Part shown: positions 43,049-51,915 of the stretch, in pieces | How the letters are laid out: each line of letters begins with the position of its first letter | Numbering within the stretch: the first letter of the stretch is position 1 | From: Thermoguttaceae bacterium | Lineage (GTDB): Bacteria; Planctomycetota; Planctomycetia; Pirellulales; Thermoguttaceae | Direction of reading: 5' to 3' | Length of the DNA stretch: 64,000 nucleotides | NCBI GenBank assembly: GCA_017434455.1 | Contig: JAFRFG010000054.1 | Coordinates: 62,001-126,000 of the forward strand | Notes under the pieces: generated by a model | Database searches by the model: none | What the model was told of the DNA's origin: nothing | The model's input: only the letters and a program-made list of their open reading frames with translations | Position numbers and translations under genes: made by a program

Positions 43049-45601
43049 CTAGCGGCGTCCACCCATCATCCCCCAGAACGGAGGGGTCGGCCCCCAACCG
43101 TTTGACTGCGAGCCCCGCGCCGAGCTGAAGGAGCGCTGGGTCTGCTCCAGCGAGTAATCGACCGTGTTCGGCGTACCGTTATCCGGAATGGGACGTCGGG
43201 CCGCGTGGCGGGTCTGTTTCTCCTCGGTATCCTCTTCACCGGCGGCGGCCAGTTCCTCATCGGTGGGCCGGTCGATAATGAACCCCTGCGGTGTCCCGCG
43301 CTGACTCATCATGTTGTTCTTCGCGCCGCAGCCGTATTGATCTGCCCCGCCGTGATCGACGACGAAACTGAAATTTCCGCCGCAGTCATACGCCTGGTGA
43401 TAGGTGATGCCGCTGCTGGCGTACCCCTGCCCGCGGCCAAGGTACCGATCCTCGCCGCGGTAGTCCAAGAGGAACCCGAGACTCCCCTCGGCGCCGGTCC
43501 CCTGAGTCAGGCCGCCGGTCGCCTCATAGGTGTCATCGCCGGAGAAATCGACCAGGAAACCGGCCGACAGGTCCCAGGCCATCCCCAATCCCATGATCGT
43601 CCCGTTGTATCGGTCGTTTCCGGCATCGTCAAAAAGAAAACCCAAGGCATAGTGGCAGCCGAACCCGTTGCTGAAACGCTGCCAGCGCTCCTGTGTGCGG
43701 GCATTGTTCGTATACGATTTGAGCGTCGCCCCGACACGGACATCATCGCCGCTGAAGTCGCGCAGGAAGCCGAGCGCCATCCAATATCCGCCGCCGTGTC
43801 CGAAGTAGTCGTACTCGTAGGTATCGTTCCCTTCCCCTTCCAGGAGAACACCGATACCGCCGCAGGCGACCCCGCGCACCCCGGCGCCGATCCCCTGTCC
43901 CCAGCCGTCGTAGCCCGGATGTTCGGGGTAGGAGTCCTCGTAGTAACCGCCGACGTAGTAGTAGTCATCCCCGGACTGATCAAAAAGGAGACCGAATCCG
44001 CGGGGATTCCCGAGTCCCTGAGCCAGCAGAGCGGCGCGATACTGGTCATCGCCGCCGCGATCGATGATCGCGCCGAAACCTTCCATCGCGCACCCTTGAA
44101 CCCGTTTGAACCCCAAATAGCGGTCGTTCCCATCCATATCGATTAAGATGCCGATCCCGCCGATCGCGCCCCCTTGAGCGATGTCACGGGCACGGTAAAA
44201 ATCGTTTCCTTTTTCGTTATACAGGATGGAGACACCGAGTATCGCCCCCCCTTGGATCCCCGCTTTGGTCCCTTCGAAGGTATCGTCCCCTTCCCCCAGG
44301 TCGAGAACCAGAAGGATCGGCCGTTTCGGGCTGCAGGAACCCTCTTTGTAGGTATCGTTCCCGCCCAGGTCGATCAGACAGACCAGGTCTTCGATAGCGT
44401 CCATATCCCAGGTGTTGTCCTCAGGACCGCCGATGATGATGTTCCCCGCGGGGGTCGAAACCCTTTGGCAGACTTGCCCGCTGACGGTGACTTCCTCGAA
44501 CATACCCGGCTCAATCTTTTTGAGCACCTCGATGAAACGCGGCGAGGTGAGCGGCAGGAGCGTCTCCGCGGCGTCGTACATCGCCGCGCCGTTGACCTTC
44601 TCCATTAAATCGATCACGTTCTTCGCCTGATTGACCGCCGAGATCGTATGACCATAGTGGGTCTGCGCGCAGAAGATCGAGAAACTCTCGCTGGTAACGT
44701 ACCGAATCTCCTCCGGCTTGAGAAGCGACAGCGCCTGGGAGTGGAGTTCCGCGGCTTTGGTAAGCGCGACCCCTACCCCGAGAACGGCCTGCTGCGGGGT
44801 CTGCGGCGCGTAGAGGAACGGTTCGGCGAAGGTCACCGGGGAAAGATCCATCTTGGCGCGGGCCTGGCGCAAACCGCGGATGATGCCGTTGGTTCCCGAA
44901 GCGACATCCTGATAGAGCAGCCGGGTAAATTCCTCGGCGTAAAAGACCGAGGTGATCGGATCGCGATAGAGCTTGTCGTACCAGCTCAGACGGCATCGGT
45001 TATTCAGCTCCAGTCCGGTGGAAAGACGATCGGTGCGCGCCAGAATGCTCGCCGCGTACTTTTGCCATTTCCGATAGACCGACTCGGACCGCCGGGTGTT
45101 GATCCCACTGACAATGTCCTCGTACATATCGCGCAAGGCCTCCTGCGCGTTGTCGTAACCGGCACGTACGACCGGCTCTTCATAGGTGTCCTCATCCTTT
45201 TCGGAGGTGACCCCCAGCTGCTTGGCTTCGTCGTAGGTAAACGGAGTACTCTGATCGTCGGAAGAGTTTTCGACCGGCTCAAGATCCGGGATTTCGACGC
45301 GGGCGTCGGGGGCTTTCGGATTCTCAGACGGGGCGATTGTATGGGTGGCGTCTTCGCCGTTGATCGTCACCTGGTCATCGGCGGTGCTTTCCGACGACGG
45401 GTCGGCCGACACCTCGTCCTCGGCCGGCGAGACACTTTCGTCAGCAGCCGGCAAGACGCTGTCATCAGCGGTCGATTCAGTCGGCGTATCTGTCGTACCG
45501 TCGGTCCGCGCGTCGATTACCTGGTGGCCCAGCAGCGCGGCGCCAAAGAAAACAAGAGCAACGGCCAGCCCGCGCGACAACACTCTTTTGTAAAGGTTCA
45601 T
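43049..45601 (-). CDS. Secreted protein with twelve G-[ND]-D-x-Y repeats
   Basis: An 850-residue protein from the ATG at 45601 (an overlapping GTG at 45604 is in frame). A signal anchor is followed by an acidic Ser/Thr-rich region (about 35-140). A helical domain follows (about 150-390). Residues 405-760 hold twelve imperfect repeats of the form [LIV]-x-D-x-x-G-[ND]-D-x-Y, for example LIDLGGNDTY, LIDMDGNDRY, LVDFSGDDTY. The repeats are spaced about 20-45 residues apart and are separated by GIG-type turns. The pattern resembles calcium-binding beta-roll or beta-solenoid proteins without matching the classical RTX GGXGXDX nonapeptide. The C-terminus is Arg/Gly-rich. The function is unknown; a cell-surface role is inferred. 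Confidence 0.75.
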   Translation of the reverse strand: MNLYKRVLSRGLAVALVFFGAALLGHQVIDARTDGTTDTPTESTADDSVLPAADESVSPAEDEVSADPSSESTADDQVTINGEDATHTIAPSENPKAPDARVEIPDLEPVENSSDDQSTPFTYDEAKQLGVTSEKDEDTYEEPVVRAGYDNAQEALRDMYEDIVSGINTRRSESVYRKWQKYAASILARTDRLSTGLELNNRCRLSWYDKLYRDPITSVFYAEEFTRLLYQDVASGTNGIIRGLRQARAKMDLSPVTFAEPFLYAPQTPQQAVLGVGVALTKAAELHSQALSLLKPEEIRYVTSESFSIFCAQTHYGHTISAVNQAKNVIDLMEKVNGAAMYDAAETLLPLTSPRFIEVLKKIEPGMFEEVTVSGQVCQRVSTPAGNIIIGGPEDNTWDMDAIEDLVCLIDLGGNDTYKEGSCSPKRPILLVLDLGEGDDTFEGTKAGIQGGAILGVSILYNEKGNDFYRARDIAQGGAIGGIGILIDMDGNDRYLGFKRVQGCAMEGFGAIIDRGGDDQYRAALLAQGLGNPRGFGLLFDQSGDDYYYVGGYYEDSYPEHPGYDGWGQGIGAGVRGVACGGIGVLLEGEGNDTYEYDYFGHGGGYWMALGFLRDFSGDDVRVGATLKSYTNNARTQERWQRFSNGFGCHYALGFLFDDAGNDRYNGTIMGLGMAWDLSAGFLVDFSGDDTYEATGGLTQGTGAEGSLGFLLDYRGEDRYLGRGQGYASSGITYHQAYDCGGNFSFVVDHGGADQYGCGAKNNMMSQRGTPQGFIIDRPTDEELAAAGEEDTEEKQTRHAARRPIPDNGTPNTVDYSLEQTQRSFSSARGSQSNGWGPTPPFWGMMGGRR

Positions 45602-45604
45602 CAC

Positions 45605-46086
45605 CTACCCGTTCACATCTGATGATCTGACAGCCGAGGGATATCGGCCTTTTATGGCGTACCGCCGCCAGCGGCAAGTACACAGACTCATTGGTTGGTT
45701 TTCGACACCAACACTTGGGACCCTCCAGTTACTTTCCCCAATTTTGGCCAAACAGGCAAGACGGCCCCTCCCTTAAACACAAAGCCAACAAGAACCGTTT
45801 TATCCCTATTTTCCCCTCCCGGAGTATGCCCTTTCGTTAATCTCGGGCTGTCTTGTCTGTTTTTACCGTTCGTTTCCTCCGGAAGACTTTGCTTCGAGCC
45901 CGCAGATATCTTGATTGAGAAAGCCCGATTTTTCTCAAGCCGCGCTTCCCGATACTCTTATTTTTAGGGGAAAGCTAACTTGTTTCCCTCTGTTGTTGGG
46001 GATATAATTGACGGCTGTGGGGTCCGCGTGCGCCGGAAGGCCCCTTTCCTGAAAAACAATTTCTCCCGATTATATGGAGGGTATCC
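45605..46086. other. Divergent intergenic region upstream of the mutarotases
   Basis: Low-complexity, AT-richer sequence with no convincing gene. A 90-residue frame at 45695-45967 has no ribosome-binding site, no recognisable motif and atypical composition, so I reject it. The region contains a near-consensus promoter at 45980-46008. I could not locate the minus-strand promoter of the repeat protein. Confidence 0.5.
45980..46008 (+). promoter_or_regulatory. Sigma70 promoter for the galactose mutarotase operon
   Basis: TTGTTT (45980-45985), exactly 17 bp, TATAAT (46003-46008). The predicted start near 46015 gives a 5' leader of about 72 nt ending with GGAGGGTATCC before the start codon of the first mutarotase. 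Confidence 0.7.
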
Positions 46087-47418
46087 GTGAAGTCACTGTT
46101 TTTGTCACTGGCTGTCTTGGGGTCCGTTTTTTTCTTCCTCTTCGGCAATAACGCGCCTGGACAGGAGGCCCAAGCCCCGGAGACCTGCGGCCCCGCCGCC
46201 GTCTACCTGCAGCCCCCGCAGCCGCTGGTTCCCTGGTCCCGCCGCCCGGTTCTGGGAAGCCCGCTGCAGATTCGGTTCTTCCCCCAGTTTGTCCCGGTTC
46301 AAATCTGCCCGCAGCAAGCGGCGGCCGCTGACAACCCCGCCGGCGACGCCCCTTCGGCAGACGAGGCCGTTACCTCCCGTCCCTTTGGGGCTACCTCCGA
46401 GGGGACACCGGTCACCGCCTGGACGCTGAAGAACAAAAACGGTCTTTCGGCGGTCATTCTCGACTTTGGCGGTGTCCTCTACGAGATGAATACGCCCGAT
46501 CGTGACGGCAATTTCGCCAACATCTCCTGCAACTACCCGACGATCCCCGAATATCAGACGATCCGTCCCTACTTCGGTTCGCTTGTCGGCCGTTACGCCA
46601 ACCGAATCGCCAAAGGGAAGTTCACCATCGACGGCACCGAATACAGCGTCCCGGTCAACGACGGTGAAAACGCGCTGCACGGCGGGCTCAAAGGGTTTGA
46701 CCAGGTGATGTGGAACGTCGAGCCGTATACCAAAGACAACGCCGCCGGGCTCCATCTCACCTATACCGCGGCCGACGGTGAGGAGGGTTACCCCGGGACG
46801 CTGAGCGTCGCGGTCGACTACGAGCTCAACGACGACAACGAGCTGAAGATCGACTACACGGCGACCACCGATAAGGCGACCCCCGTCAACCTGACGAACC
46901 ATACCTTCTGGAACCTCGGCGGCGCCACCAGCGGCTCGATCCTTGGTACCGAGCTGAAACTCAACGCCTCCCATTTCCTTCCGACCGATTCCGGTCTGAT
47001 CCCGACCGGTGAAATCGGCGATGTCACCGGTACCCCTCTTGATTTCCGTCAGACCAAGACCATCGGCCAAGATATCGCCAACGTGACCGAACCGCAGTTC
47101 AACGGCGGCTACGATCATTGCCTCATTCTGGACGCCCAGGAAGGCGAAGGCCTAACCCTCTGCGCCGCGGCGCGCGATCCGAATACCGGCCGCACACTCG
47201 AGATCACGACCTCTGAACCGGCGGTCCAATTCTATTCGGGGAACTTCCTCGACGGTTCCACCGGTGTTGGCGACTATAAGTACCAGAAGCAGTCGGCCTT
47301 CTGCCTGGAGACACAGCACTATCCCGATTCCCCCAACCACGAAGAGTTCCCCAACACCATCCTGCGGCCCGGTGATGTCTATCGCCACACCACCGTTCAT
47401 AAGTTCGGTATCCAGTGA
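46087..47418 (+). CDS. galM: Secreted galactose mutarotase (aldose 1-epimerase)
   Basis: A 443-residue protein starting at the GTG at 46087, preceded by GGAGGG. A signal peptide (LFLSLAVLGSVFFFLFG) and a Pro-rich linker precede the mutarotase domain from about residue 95. Conserved features are GRYANRIAKGKFTIDG, the active-site NGENALHGG, the catalytic His region LTNHTFWNLGG, and FNGGYDHCLIL. It interconverts alpha and beta anomers of aldoses. A secreted form would act on sugars released in the periplasm. A cytosolic paralogue follows after 37 nt, so the pair appears to be a tandem duplication with one export-modified copy. Confidence 0.9.
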   Translation: MKSLFLSLAVLGSVFFFLFGNNAPGQEAQAPETCGPAAVYLQPPQPLVPWSRRPVLGSPLQIRFFPQFVPVQICPQQAAAADNPAGDAPSADEAVTSRPFGATSEGTPVTAWTLKNKNGLSAVILDFGGVLYEMNTPDRDGNFANISCNYPTIPEYQTIRPYFGSLVGRYANRIAKGKFTIDGTEYSVPVNDGENALHGGLKGFDQVMWNVEPYTKDNAAGLHLTYTAADGEEGYPGTLSVAVDYELNDDNELKIDYTATTDKATPVNLTNHTFWNLGGATSGSILGTELKLNASHFLPTDSGLIPTGEIGDVTGTPLDFRQTKTIGQDIANVTEPQFNGGYDHCLILDAQEGEGLTLCAAARDPNTGRTLEITTSEPAVQFYSGNFLDGSTGVGDYKYQKQSAFCLETQHYPDSPNHEEFPNTILRPGDVYRHTTVHKFGIQ

Positions 47419-47455
47419 TACCCGAAGCGTGTTTATCGAAAAGGAGAACGCCCCC

Positions 47456-48505
47456 ATGAGCATCACATCCAAGCCGTTCGGCACCACGAAAAGCGGTCAA
47501 AAAGTCACCGCCTGGACGCTGACCAACAGCGCCGGACTTTCCGCGGTTATTCTCGACTTCGGGGGCGTTCTCCACGAAATGAACACGCCCGACCGTGACG
47601 GCCGTTTCGCCAATATCTCCTGCAACTACCCCGATATCTCCTCCTACGAACAGATCCGCCCCTTCTTCGGCTCCCTGGTCGGCCGCTACGCCAACCGGAT
47701 CGCCAAAGGAACGTTTTCTATCGACGGGGTCGAGTATCATGTCCCGATCAACAACGGCGAAAACGCGCTGCACGGCGGGCTGAAGGGGTTCGACCAGGTC
47801 ATTTACGAGGTCAAGCCGCTGGAAGGCGAAAACGGTATCCGGCTGACCTATACCTCCCCCGACGGGGAGGAAGGTTACCCGGGAACACTCGACCTGACGG
47901 TCGACTACGTTCTTAACGATGCCGACGAACTCGTCATTCGCTACCGCGCCGTCACCGACAAGCCGACGGTGCTCAATCTGACGAACCACACCTTCTGGAA
48001 CCTCAACGGCGCTTTCGGAGGAGATATCCTCCCCACCGAGCTGACGCTTTACGCCTCGCGTTATCTGGCCGCCGACGCGGGACTTATCCCGACCGGCCAA
48101 TATGTCAACACCGCGGGAACGCCGCTGGACTTTACTCAGCCCAAACCGATCGGCCGTGATATCGCCGGTATCACCGAGCCGCAGTTCAATGGCGGCTACG
48201 ATCACTGCTACGTGCTCGACAAGGCCAAAGAAGGGGAACTTTCGCTCTGCGCCGAGGCGTTCGATCCGCGCAGCGGCCGGACGATGGCGATTTCCACCAC
48301 CGAACCGGGCGCCCAGCTCTACACGGCCAACTTCATCGACGGGACCACCGGCGTGGGGGACTACAAATACCAGAAGCACTGCGCCTTCTGCGTCGAGGCC
48401 CAGCATTATCCCGACTCGCCGAACCGTCCGGAATTCCCGACCACACTCCTGCGCCCCGGTCAGGTCTATCTCCAGACCACCACGCATCGGTTCGGAACCC
48501 GTTAG
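47456..48505 (+). CDS. galM: Cytosolic galactose mutarotase (aldose 1-epimerase)
   Basis: A 349-residue protein from the ATG at 47456 with AAGGAG upstream. It is a close paralogue of the preceding secreted enzyme but has no signal peptide. Motifs are GRYANRIAKGTFSIDG, NNGENALHGGLKGF, LTNHTFWNLNG and FNGGYDHCYVLD. It should supply the proper anomer to the ROK kinase or epimerases of the cell. It shares the promoter at 45980-46008. The apparent earlier in-frame extension runs into the upstream gene in another frame and is not used. Confidence 0.92.
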   Translation: MSITSKPFGTTKSGQKVTAWTLTNSAGLSAVILDFGGVLHEMNTPDRDGRFANISCNYPDISSYEQIRPFFGSLVGRYANRIAKGTFSIDGVEYHVPINNGENALHGGLKGFDQVIYEVKPLEGENGIRLTYTSPDGEEGYPGTLDLTVDYVLNDADELVIRYRAVTDKPTVLNLTNHTFWNLNGAFGGDILPTELTLYASRYLAADAGLIPTGQYVNTAGTPLDFTQPKPIGRDIAGITEPQFNGGYDHCYVLDKAKEGELSLCAEAFDPRSGRTMAISTTEPGAQLYTANFIDGTTGVGDYKYQKHCAFCVEAQHYPDSPNRPEFPTTLLRPGQVYLQTTTHRFGTR

Positions 48506-48553
48506 TTTTCCCGTTGCCGCCCCGCTGAGCCCCGCGTGGGGGGAAAGGCCGAG

Positions 48554-49444
48554 ATGTCCAAAAGTTCCGATGTCATTGCACTCGACACGGTCGCCGAGTT
48601 TCTGACAGAGATATTCCCTCCGGCCCTGGCCGAAGAATGGGACAATACCGGTCTTCTGATCGGTGAGCGAACCCGCCCGATCAAGGGCGTGGTCACGGCT
48701 TTGACCGTAACCCCCCAGGTTGTCGGCGAGGCCGCGCGCCGCGGGGCCGATCTTATCGTCTCACACCATCCCTTTCCGTTTAGGGCGGCTAAACGGTGGA
48801 CGAGCGAAACCGCCGACGGGGCACTTCTTTTGGCCTTGGTCGGCAAGGGCTTGGCCCTCTACAGTCCTCATACGAGTTTCGATTCGGCGCTTTGGGGGAT
48901 CAACCGCCAAATCGCCGCGCGTCTGGAGCTGACCGACGTGGTCCCGATGCGTCCGCTCCCCGTTTTTTCCAGCGACGCGATGCTCTGCGGTCTTGAACCG
49001 GATGTCGTTGACCTGCTTAAGCCGGAGGTATCCGCGCCCTTAGGTTCCGGGCGTATCGGTACGCTCCCCAAACCGCTCCCCCTTTCGCAGCTCATTGAGA
49101 AAGTCCGCCGAACATTCTCGGTACAAACGCTTTGCTATGTCGGAAGGGGCGACAAAGAGATTTCCCGTGTCGCCATCGCCTGCGGAGCGGCGGACGATTT
49201 CATCGAGGACGCCATTCGCCTGAAGGCCGACGCCATCGTGCTGGGCGAAATTCGTTATCATCACGCGCTGGAAGCCGAACAGGCCAATCTGGCCGTTTTA
49301 GCCCCCGGGCACTTCGCGACCGAACACTTCGCGACCGTCGCGTTGGCCGATCGCCTGGCGCGGCGGTTCCCCCAACTGAACATCATGGCCTCACAGGAAG
49401 AACGTGACCCCTTCCGGTTTGACGGCCGGCGATCTTTCCCGTAA
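48554..49444 (+). CDS. Nif3-like dinuclear metal-centre protein
   Basis: A 296-residue protein from the ATG at 48554, with GGGGGGAAAGG upstream; an in-frame GTG 18 nt earlier is less likely. Nif3 signatures are AEEWDNTGLLIG, VSHHPFPFRAAKRWT (metal-binding His pair), SPHTSFDSALWGIN (Asp for the usual NLD), and the C-terminal GEIRYHHALEAEQ with APGHFATEH. Nif3 family proteins bind two metals, form hexamers, and may work as a GTP cyclohydrolase-like hydrolase or NAD-related protein. The function here is not established. Confidence 0.88.
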   Translation: MSKSSDVIALDTVAEFLTEIFPPALAEEWDNTGLLIGERTRPIKGVVTALTVTPQVVGEAARRGADLIVSHHPFPFRAAKRWTSETADGALLLALVGKGLALYSPHTSFDSALWGINRQIAARLELTDVVPMRPLPVFSSDAMLCGLEPDVVDLLKPEVSAPLGSGRIGTLPKPLPLSQLIEKVRRTFSVQTLCYVGRGDKEISRVAIACGAADDFIEDAIRLKADAIVLGEIRYHHALEAEQANLAVLAPGHFATEHFATVALADRLARRFPQLNIMASQEERDPFRFDGRRSFP

Positions 49445-49548
49445 AATTGGTTTATTCCTCGGCGGCGCGGGGACTGTTCCCCTTGATGTTGCCGGTACAC
49501 CACGAAGCGTGACCTAGGTTTAACGCGTTCCACTTAAGGAATCTTCCG

Positions 49549-50598
49549 ATGACGAAAGCCAAAGCCCAAACAAAGAAGAATTTTCCGAAACTTCACAACG
49601 CCACCTGGCCGGGTGTGGTCGGCAAGGGCGCTCCCGGGTGCGACCCCTGTATCGGACTGAAGGATATGCTCGATATGACGCGCGCGGCCGAGGTCGACGG
49701 CGTGAAGTTCGATGGTTTCGATCTGTTTCTCGACCTCCCCCATTTCGATCCGTCGAAGATCGACGCCGAGACCGAACGTCTGGCCGAGCTTTCGTATCAG
49801 TACGGGCTCGATATCGGAACGCTGGTAGCCCCCATTTGGTCGGGTTCGGCGATCGGGAGCGAACAGAAGCGCCAGCACTTCCTCAACCAGGTTCGAATCG
49901 GCTGCGAGGCGGCGCAGAAGCTTCGCAAGCTCGGTGTCCGCCCGAACGGCTGTGTCCGCATCGACTCCTCCTGCTCGGTGGAAGAGTGGTCGAAAGACCC
50001 CGAGGGGAATCAGAAAATCTTGGCCGATACGTTCTCCAAGGCCTGCGATATCGCCGCCCAGTACGACGAGGTCCTCGCCGCCGAGGGGGAAATCTGCTGG
50101 GGCGGAATGCACAGCTGGAAGCGGATGCTCCAACTGCTCGAGATGGTCGACCGGCCGCAGACGCTCGGGTTCCAGGCCGATATGTCCCACACGCTTCTTT
50201 ATCTTCTCGGCGCCAACGCCCCGGAAGACCGCCTTCTCCCCGAAGATTTCGACTGGTCCGATACCGAAACCTTCGACCGCGCCTACAAGATGATGGCCAA
50301 CGCCCTGCGTCCCTGGACGGTCGACCTGCATATCGCCCAAAACGACGGGACGGTCTTCGGAAGCGGTTCGCACGATAAGACAGGGCGTCACTGCCTGGCC
50401 AAAGATCCCAACGGGAAGCTCGACATCGTAAAATACGCCGGTTTTTGGCTTCGCGACGAAGACGGCCTGACCCGCCGATTCAACCATATCTGCTGGGATG
50501 GCTGTATGTTCCCCAACTCGGTCATGACCGACCCGGCCACCTGGAACGACATTCTCGAGGTGATGGTCGGCGTTCGCGATACCTACGGGTGGAAATAG
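49549..50598 (+). CDS. Sugar phosphate isomerase/epimerase-like TIM barrel
   Basis: A 349-residue protein with the pattern of the xylose-isomerase-like/AP-endonuclease-2 fold: DGVKFDGFDLFLDLPHFD, YGLDIGTLVAPIWSG, and AAEGEICWGGMHSWKRML. The metal-ligand region is FQADMSHTLLYLLGA, with PWTVDLHIAQNDGTVFG near the C-terminus. Substrates of this large group are sugars or inositols, and the exact one cannot be told. It lies 40 nt before the saccharopine-dehydrogenase-like gene and is close to the ROK kinase, suggesting sugar catabolism. No signal peptide is present. Confidence 0.75.
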   Translation: MTKAKAQTKKNFPKLHNATWPGVVGKGAPGCDPCIGLKDMLDMTRAAEVDGVKFDGFDLFLDLPHFDPSKIDAETERLAELSYQYGLDIGTLVAPIWSGSAIGSEQKRQHFLNQVRIGCEAAQKLRKLGVRPNGCVRIDSSCSVEEWSKDPEGNQKILADTFSKACDIAAQYDEVLAAEGEICWGGMHSWKRMLQLLEMVDRPQTLGFQADMSHTLLYLLGANAPEDRLLPEDFDWSDTETFDRAYKMMANALRPWTVDLHIAQNDGTVFGSGSHDKTGRHCLAKDPNGKLDIVKYAGFWLRDEDGLTRRFNHICWDGCMFPNSVMTDPATWNDILEVMVGVRDTYGWK

Positions 50599-50638
50599 CG
50601 TCAGATCCCCTTTTCACGGCATGGAGGTAAAGCGAACC

Positions 50639-51838
50639 ATGAATCGCACCCTGTTCATCGGCGCCGGCGGTGTCGGCCGGGTCGCTCTGCTGAAAGCGGC
50701 CCAGCATCCCGAAATCTTTGACGACATTGTCTTCGCCAGCCGCACTGTCTCAAAGTGCGAGAAAATCGTCGCCGACTCGACTTTCCCGCGCGACATCCCG
50801 ACCGAGCGGGTCGACGCCGACAGCGTCGAGGAGCTGGTCGCGCTGTTTCAGCGTTACCGGCCCAACTTGGTCGTCAACCTGGCGCTCCCCTACCAAGATT
50901 TAACAATCATGGAGGCATGCCTGGCCGCCGGCGCCAACTATATCGACACCGCCAACTACGAGTCGCCCGAGCTGGCGCACTTCTGCTACGGCCCGCAGTG
51001 GACGATGCACGATCGTTTTCGCAGCGCGGGGCTGATGGCGCTGTTGGGATGCGGCTTCGATCCGGGGGTCACCAGCGTCTACACGGCCTACGCCAAAAAG
51101 CATATCTTTGACCGAATGGATACCGTCGATATCATCGACTGCAACGCCGGCGACCACGGGTACCCCTTCGCGACGAACTTCAACCCCGAGATCAATATCC
51201 GTGAGGTCTCGGCCAAGGGACGTTATTACGAGAACGGCCGGTGGATCGAGACCGCGCCGCTGGAGATGAAGCGGGTCTACGATTTCCCCGCCGGAATCGG
51301 CCCGAAAGATATGTACCTTCTCTACCACGAGGAGATGGAATCGCTGGTTAAGAACTACCCGGAGATTCGCCGCATTCGTTTCTGGATGACTTTTGGTCAG
51401 TCATACCTGACGCACCTCCAGGTCCTCAAAAATGTCGGCATGACGGGGATCGAGCCGGTCGAGTTCGAGGGACACCAGATTGTCCCGCTTCAGTTCCTCA
51501 AAAAACTCCTCCCCGATCCGGCCTCGCTCGGGCCTCGTACCGTCGGCAAGACCTGTATCGGCTGCCTGATCAGCGGTGAAAAGGATGGGCAGCCGCGCCG
51601 GTACTACGTCTACAATGTCTGCGACCACCGGGAGGCGTTCAAAGAGCTTGGCGCCCAGGCGGTGAGCTACACCACGGGAGTTCCCGCCGCGCTGTGCGCG
51701 GCGCTGGTGACCGGGGGCCAGTGGCGCGGTGAGGGGGTCTTCAATATCGAGGAGTTTGATCCCGATCCGTTTATGGAAAAAATTGGCGCGTGGGGGCTCC
51801 CCTGGGAAGAGACCTTCTCCCCCACTGCGGTCGAGTAA
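50639..51838 (+). CDS. Carboxynorspermidine/saccharopine dehydrogenase-like protein
   Basis: A 399-residue protein from the ATG at 50639 with a perfect GGAGGT just upstream; an earlier in-frame ATG is worse. The NAD(P)-binding GAGGVGRVALLKAAQHP and the conserved IFDDIVFASRTVSKCEKI are followed by ANYIDTANYESPELAHFCY, LLGCGFDPGVTSVYTAYAKK, and the substrate-side VDIIDCNAGDHGYPFATNFN. This matches carboxynorspermidine dehydrogenase, which reduces a diamine plus aspartate semialdehyde condensation product in an alternative spermidine pathway. Lysine-pathway saccharopine dehydrogenase is the other option. No decarboxylase partner is visible here. Confidence 0.75.
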   Translation: MNRTLFIGAGGVGRVALLKAAQHPEIFDDIVFASRTVSKCEKIVADSTFPRDIPTERVDADSVEELVALFQRYRPNLVVNLALPYQDLTIMEACLAAGANYIDTANYESPELAHFCYGPQWTMHDRFRSAGLMALLGCGFDPGVTSVYTAYAKKHIFDRMDTVDIIDCNAGDHGYPFATNFNPEINIREVSAKGRYYENGRWIETAPLEMKRVYDFPAGIGPKDMYLLYHEEMESLVKNYPEIRRIRFWMTFGQSYLTHLQVLKNVGMTGIEPVEFEGHQIVPLQFLKKLLPDPASLGPRTVGKTCIGCLISGEKDGQPRRYYVYNVCDHREAFKELGAQAVSYTTGVPAALCAALVTGGQWRGEGVFNIEEFDPDPFMEKIGAWGLPWEETFSPTAVE

Positions 51839-51839
51839 G

Positions 51840-51862
51840 GCCGGCGGCGGTTAGCCGCCGGC
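51840..51862 (+). other. Hairpin after the dehydrogenase gene
   Basis: GCCGGCGGC (51840-51848) pairs with GCCGCCGGC (51854-51862). No T-run follows. It may be an mRNA 3' stabiliser or a weak pause site. Confidence 0.35.
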
Positions 51863-51915
51863 GCGAACCGCGCGTCATCAAAAGATTTTTCTAACCTTGA
51901 GGAAGGATTCATCCA

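Noticed and set aside
45695-45967. 90-codon plus-strand frame in the intergenic region
   Set aside because: No ribosome-binding site or motif, atypical composition, and no similarity I can recognise.
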